Assembly: GCF_003569005.1 (NCBI RefSeq)
Contig: NZ_BCUR01000004.1
Span: 2,196,893-2,260,892 of the forward strand
Direction: 5' to 3'
Source: Vibrio superstes
Lineage (GTDB): Bacteria > Pseudomonadota > Gammaproteobacteria > Enterobacterales > Vibrionaceae
Length of the DNA stretch: 64,000 bases
This document shows, piece after piece, positions 60,600 through 64,000 of the stretch. The position numbers and the translations under genes were made by a program. The notes beneath the pieces are model-generated. The model did no database searches, was not told where the DNA came from, and worked only from the letters and a program-made list of their open reading frames with translations. How positions within the stretch are numbered: position 1 is the stretch's first letter; each line of letters opens with the position of its first letter.

Positions 60600-62189
60600 A
60601 TGGATATAATGCTCATTTTCGGTGCTTTTGTTGCCGGCTTTGTCGCACAGCGCTGTAACCTCCCTCCCCTTGTCGGTTTTTTGCTGGCTGGTTTCACCCT
60701 TAATGCCTTTGGTTTCGAAAGCAACGATGCAATCAATCAGCTTGCTGATCTTGGTGTCACCTTGCTGCTATTCACTATCGGACTAAAGCTGGATATTAAG
60801 GTACTACTGTCCAAAGAGATTTGGGCTGGTGCTACCCTGCACAACCTTGCCTCTACCGCCTTTTTTACGTTCTGTTTAGTGGCATTACAAGTTATCGGTG
60901 TAAACCTTTTCGCTGATATGTCCTTTGCGCAGCTCATCATCCTAGGCTTTGCACTCTCTTTTTCTAGTACCGTATTTGCCATCAAGGCCCTACAAGATAA
61001 CGGTGAACTAAACTCCGTCTATGGCACCATTGCCATTGGTATTTTGGTCATGCAGGATATCTTTGCGGTGGCTTTTCTGACCGTATCTACCGGTAAGATC
61101 CCAGAATGGTACGCCATTATCCTATTTGCGCTGCCGTTAGTCCGCCCTCTTTTCTACAAGGTATTAGATAAAGTAGGCCACGGAGAGTTATTAGTACTGT
61201 GCGGTATCTTCTTCGCCTTAGTTGTGGGGGCTGGGCTATTTGAATTAGTCGGCGTGAAAGGCGATCTCGGTGCGCTAATTCTTGGCATGCTGCTTGCCGG
61301 GCATAAGAAGGCGTCTGAGCTTTCCAAGTCTCTGTTCAATTTGAAAGAGATGTTCTTGGTCTGTTTCTTCCTGAACATTGGTCTGTCTGAACAACCGACC
61401 GTGGCAGGATTGATTCTGGCTCTGGTATTCATGCTGTTGTTGCCAGTCAAGGGAGTGCTGTATTACCTCATCTTAGACCGATTTAAATTTCGAGTTCGAA
61501 CCTCGCTACTCGCGTCACTCACGCTATTTAACTTCAGTGAGTTTGGCTTGATTGTCGGCGGTTTAGCCTACAAACAAGGCTGGATATCCGGTGACATCAT
61601 GGTTTCTATCGCCCTAGCCGTATCGATTTCTTTTATTATTGCTGCGCCCCTTAACCGCTTTAGCAATAGCATCTATCGCCGCAGTGCCAGCTGGCTTAAA
61701 GAGCACAGCGACGCCAAGATTAATATTCGCGACCAGTTTATTGGCGTTGGTCAGGCTCAGGTTATGGTTCTGGGTATGGGTCGTATCGGCACAGGTGCCT
61801 ATGATGAACTCACACAGCGACACGGTGATATCTGTTTAGGCGTAGAAATACGAAATGACACAGCCGATCACCACCAACGCCATGCTAGAAATACTATTTG
61901 TGGTGATGTGACCGACTCCGATTTTTGGGAGCGTATCCAGAAACTGGATCAAATAGAGTTGGTCTTACTGGCCATTCCGAATAACCAGGGTAACCGCTTC
62001 GCCCTAGAGCAGCTACGACTTCGAGGCTACCAAGGGAAAGTCGCCGCCATTGCTGAATATCAAGATCAGGTTGAGCAGTTTATTGAACTTGGCGCAGATG
62101 CAGCATTCGATATATACCGAGAAGCGGGTAGCGGTTTTGCACGGCACGTGTGCGATACATTGTCTCCCAACTTCAAACCCATCAAATAA
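60600..62189 (+). CDS. CPA2-family cation/proton antiporter with TrkA-N domain
   Basis: 529 residues. The N-terminal ~380 residues form a 12-13-helix Na+/H+-exchanger fold (VGFLLAGFTLNAFG, LGVTLLLFTIGLKLD, SSTVFAIKAL), like KefB/KefC and YbaL. The C-terminal part is a Rossmann RCK/TrkA-N domain starting QVMVLGMGRIGTGAYDEL near 390. No TrkA-C domain follows. It probably exports K+ or Na+ in exchange for protons under NAD(H)-type control. 70 bases after nagC; an A/T-rich stem at ~62190-62226 may be its terminator. Confidence 0.85.
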   Translation: MDIMLIFGAFVAGFVAQRCNLPPLVGFLLAGFTLNAFGFESNDAINQLADLGVTLLLFTIGLKLDIKVLLSKEIWAGATLHNLASTAFFTFCLVALQVIGVNLFADMSFAQLIILGFALSFSSTVFAIKALQDNGELNSVYGTIAIGILVMQDIFAVAFLTVSTGKIPEWYAIILFALPLVRPLFYKVLDKVGHGELLVLCGIFFALVVGAGLFELVGVKGDLGALILGMLLAGHKKASELSKSLFNLKEMFLVCFFLNIGLSEQPTVAGLILALVFMLLLPVKGVLYYLILDRFKFRVRTSLLASLTLFNFSEFGLIVGGLAYKQGWISGDIMVSIALAVSISFIIAAPLNRFSNSIYRRSASWLKEHSDAKINIRDQFIGVGQAQVMVLGMGRIGTGAYDELTQRHGDICLGVEIRNDTADHHQRHARNTICGDVTDSDFWERIQKLDQIELVLLAIPNNQGNRFALEQLRLRGYQGKVAAIAEYQDQVEQFIELGADAAFDIYREAGSGFARHVCDTLSPNFKPIK

Positions 62190-62228
62190 AAGCAGATCGA
62201 GTCTTCATTGAGGGCTCGATTTGCTTTA
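62189..62228 (+). terminator. Probable terminator after CPA2 antiporter gene
   Basis: AAAGCAGATCGAG pairs with CTCGATTTGCTTT, one mismatch, around an 11-base loop. Confidence 0.65.
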
Positions 62229-62310
62229 TTTCATTGATAATAAGGAATATTCCAGATTGAGCTCCGAGTTGTTCTATGATTAATATAAATTATTGATAGA
62301 GCGGATATTT

Positions 62311-63468
62311 GTGTCCTCAGCCCCGTATAACTCAGTTCAACGTAGCTTCAGCCTGCACGTAGTCAAAAACAACAAAAATCAGTTGCAGCGTGGATTACCG
62401 CTTATAGCTCTGCTCATGTTTGCTCTTGGGGTGTTCATGCCTCTATGGGAGTCAAGAAGCTTTTTACTCAATTTAGAGCACACCTACGGACTGTTCCGCT
62501 CTTATATGGTTTACGTGGCTCCCACTCTCATACTAGTTACTTGGGCATTGGTCAGTAAGCTACGTGCAAGCTACATCACTAATCTGACTTGCCTGTTTGT
62601 TGTTGCTAACCTTCTAGCGGTTCAACATGCCGCTCTGGTCACCCTTTCCATCACTCTCTCCCCCGTATCGGTCATTATAGTGACAGCCATGGCAAAATTG
62701 GTCATTTTGCGCACCAGAGAAATTATCGTTATCTACTGTTTCAGCCTACTCGCCGGATTTGGCATTGTTGAGCTAGTTCATAACCAACAAATCATGTCTT
62801 TGCACCTTTATGTGACTATTGCCATCCTGCTAGTTTGGGTCCTATATCTTGGCAGCGACCATTACAAAGCCCATCTTCGAGCCTTTGTGCATAGTAAAGA
62901 GCAGTGGCGCGCTCAAAAACAGATTCGATTACAGTTGATGGAGCTGGAAGCTCAAAAAAAACAACTCCAACAGCTTTTAGGTAAGGATGCTCTGACGGGA
63001 ATCTTCAATCGCGGTTACTTCGATCAACATTTAAGGGACGAGATTAAGCGAACCTCCCGTTCGTCTGCCCCGCTAGGGTTGCTAGTTGTGGATATCGATC
63101 ACTTTAAAATGGTTAATGATCAGTTGGGTCATCATACTGGCGATGTTTACTTAACAAAAGTGGCCAAGGCGTTGGAAGACATTGCCAAGCGACCAGCAGA
63201 TGTCGTTGCGCGCTATGGCGGTGAAGAATTTGTCCTTTTACTCCCTGATACTGATAAAAAAGGGCTTGAGATACTCTCACAGAAAATCCTATTTAGCATT
63301 AACGAGCTAGGCATCCCTCACCCTATTCAATCACAACTTACCGTCAGCATCGGCGGTTGTGAGTTTGATTCACACTCTATGGATAAGGTGTCGTTTTTTG
63401 AGCGAGCAGATCAGGCTTTGTATCGAGTCAAATCCAACGGACGCAATAACTACTTTATTGCAAACTAG
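62311..63468 (+). CDS. Membrane diguanylate cyclase (GGDEF domain)
   Basis: About 385 residues. Six predicted membrane helices (~20-185) form an unclassified sensor, followed by a short coiled coil and a GGDEF domain at ~215-385. The active site is GGEEF in ARYGGEEFVLLLP, and an intact inhibitory site RPAD sits exactly five residues before it, so c-di-GMP product inhibition is likely. DALTGIFNRGYFD opens the domain. The start is uncertain: GTG 62311 is used here; a TTG at 62293 is also in frame. The sensor ligand is unknown. Confidence 0.88.
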   Translation: MSSAPYNSVQRSFSLHVVKNNKNQLQRGLPLIALLMFALGVFMPLWESRSFLLNLEHTYGLFRSYMVYVAPTLILVTWALVSKLRASYITNLTCLFVVANLLAVQHAALVTLSITLSPVSVIIVTAMAKLVILRTREIIVIYCFSLLAGFGIVELVHNQQIMSLHLYVTIAILLVWVLYLGSDHYKAHLRAFVHSKEQWRAQKQIRLQLMELEAQKKQLQQLLGKDALTGIFNRGYFDQHLRDEIKRTSRSSAPLGLLVVDIDHFKMVNDQLGHHTGDVYLTKVAKALEDIAKRPADVVARYGGEEFVLLLPDTDKKGLEILSQKILFSINELGIPHPIQSQLTVSIGGCEFDSHSMDKVSFFERADQALYRVKSNGRNNYFIAN

Positions 63469-63656
63469 CCTCATCCCTACACTGATATTGTCTAATTGTT
63501 GACTTATATTAGATGTCATCTAACAAAAAGGCCTTTTTACTAAACAAAATAAACATTAGTCACTCTTTGATTATTAAAATGTTGATTAGTGGGTTGCTTT
63601 TTTTAGCGACAATGGCAAATTGAACACATACGGAAATGAATTTGTAAGGAAGATAT

Positions 63657-64000
63657 ATGTGTTCGGTATTTGGTATCCTCGACATTAAAAGTGATGCAGA
63701 GAAACTTCGCCCATTGGCGTTAGAGATGTCGAAGAAACTTCGTCACCGCGGACCTGACTGGTCTGGTATTTACTCATCAGAAAAAGCGATTCTAGCGCAT
63801 GAGCGTTTGGCTATTGTGGGTCTAAACAGCGGCGCGCAACCTCTATACAGCCCAGACAAAAAGCTAGTGCTAGCGGTTAATGGTGAGATCTACAACCATA
63901 AAGAAATCCGAGCACGTTACGAAGGTAAATACGACTTCCAAACAGATTCAGACTGTGAAGTTATTCTAGCCCTTTATCAAGATATGGGTGCTGACCTACT
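63657..64000 (+). CDS. asnB: Asparagine synthetase B, 5' part (continues past window)
   Basis: The ATG at 63657 (AAGGAAG upstream) opens MCSVFGILD, leaving Cys as the N-terminal nucleophile of the glutaminase domain after Met removal. KLRHRGPDWSG and AVNGEIYNHKEIR are the class II amidotransferase motifs. About 114 of ~554 residues are in the window. Makes Asn from Asp, Gln and ATP. asnB also sits at the end of the nag cluster in E. coli. Confidence 0.95.
   Translation, partial: MCSVFGILDIKSDAEKLRPLALEMSKKLRHRGPDWSGIYSSEKAILAHERLAIVGLNSGAQPLYSPDKKLVLAVNGEIYNHKEIRARYEGKYDFQTDSDCEVILALYQDMGADL

Noticed and set aside
1..64000. Defence island, retron, toxin-antitoxin or biosynthetic cluster
   Set aside because: No reverse transcriptase, Cas, restriction, toxin-antitoxin or synthase genes were recognised; nearly all genes are core housekeeping genes.

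Overview
The window is a stretch of a Vibrio chromosome, probably the large one. The evidence is conserved gene order around minCDE, sdh-suc-gltA and seqA-fur-nag, close protein similarity to known enterobacterial and Vibrio orthologues, and typical Vibrio intergenic repeats. About 95 % of it is core genome in conserved order, and several blocks match E. coli synteny (yoaA-tsaB-slp-fadD-rnd-minE-minD-minC-ycgL; sdhCDAB-sucABCD with divergent gltA; pgm-seqA-ybfF-fldA-fur-glnS-nagE/nagBAC...asnB).

Region by region: 1-2.4 kb is a decayed accessory region next to tRNA-Arg(UCU). It holds the 3' end of a YadA-type trimeric autotransporter, a broken IS481-type transposase, a tRNA-Ser-like 3' tail and an AlpA-type regulator. 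2.6-6.9 kb holds folD (with a PurR box), a soluble MltB, ycgL and minCDE. 6.9-14 kb is the leftward cluster rnd, fadD, a hydrolase, an Slp lipoprotein, tsaB and yoaA. 14-24.7 kb holds purU, yecM, argS, a YrhK-like membrane protein, a serine hydrolase, a MATE pump with divergent LysR regulator, and an NSS-family sodium symporter.

24.8-25.9 kb is the most unusual part: a non-coding tandem array of ten units with an exact 117-bp period, each with two 25-nt hairpins. An FMN riboswitch follows, controlling an EamA transporter (RibN-like) and probably a HIT-family hydrolase. 27.7-33.2 kb carries metal uptake: feoABC under a Fur box, and znuA divergent from znuCB with a Zur box between them.

33.4-44.7 kb encodes half of the TCA cycle: sucDC, sucBA and sdhBADC leftward, gltA rightward. 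45-48.3 kb holds a LacI-type regulator ending in a MITE-like palindromic repeat, a NIF3 protein, a DUF1853 protein and an unlisted 34-codon membrane peptide gene. 48.4-55.4 kb holds pgm, seqA, ybfF, a DUF2788 protein, fldA, fur, a lone type IV prepilin and glnS. 55.6-60.5 kb is the N-acetylglucosamine regulon (nagE divergent from nagBAC, with NagC and CRP-like sites). A CPA2 antiporter, a diguanylate cyclase and the 5' part of asnB finish the window.

No defence island, CRISPR, integrase or biosynthetic cluster is visible. The best candidates for something undescribed are the 117-bp array, the repeat that supplies stop codons to two genes, the putative FMN-controlled transporter/HIT pair, and the small membrane peptide.
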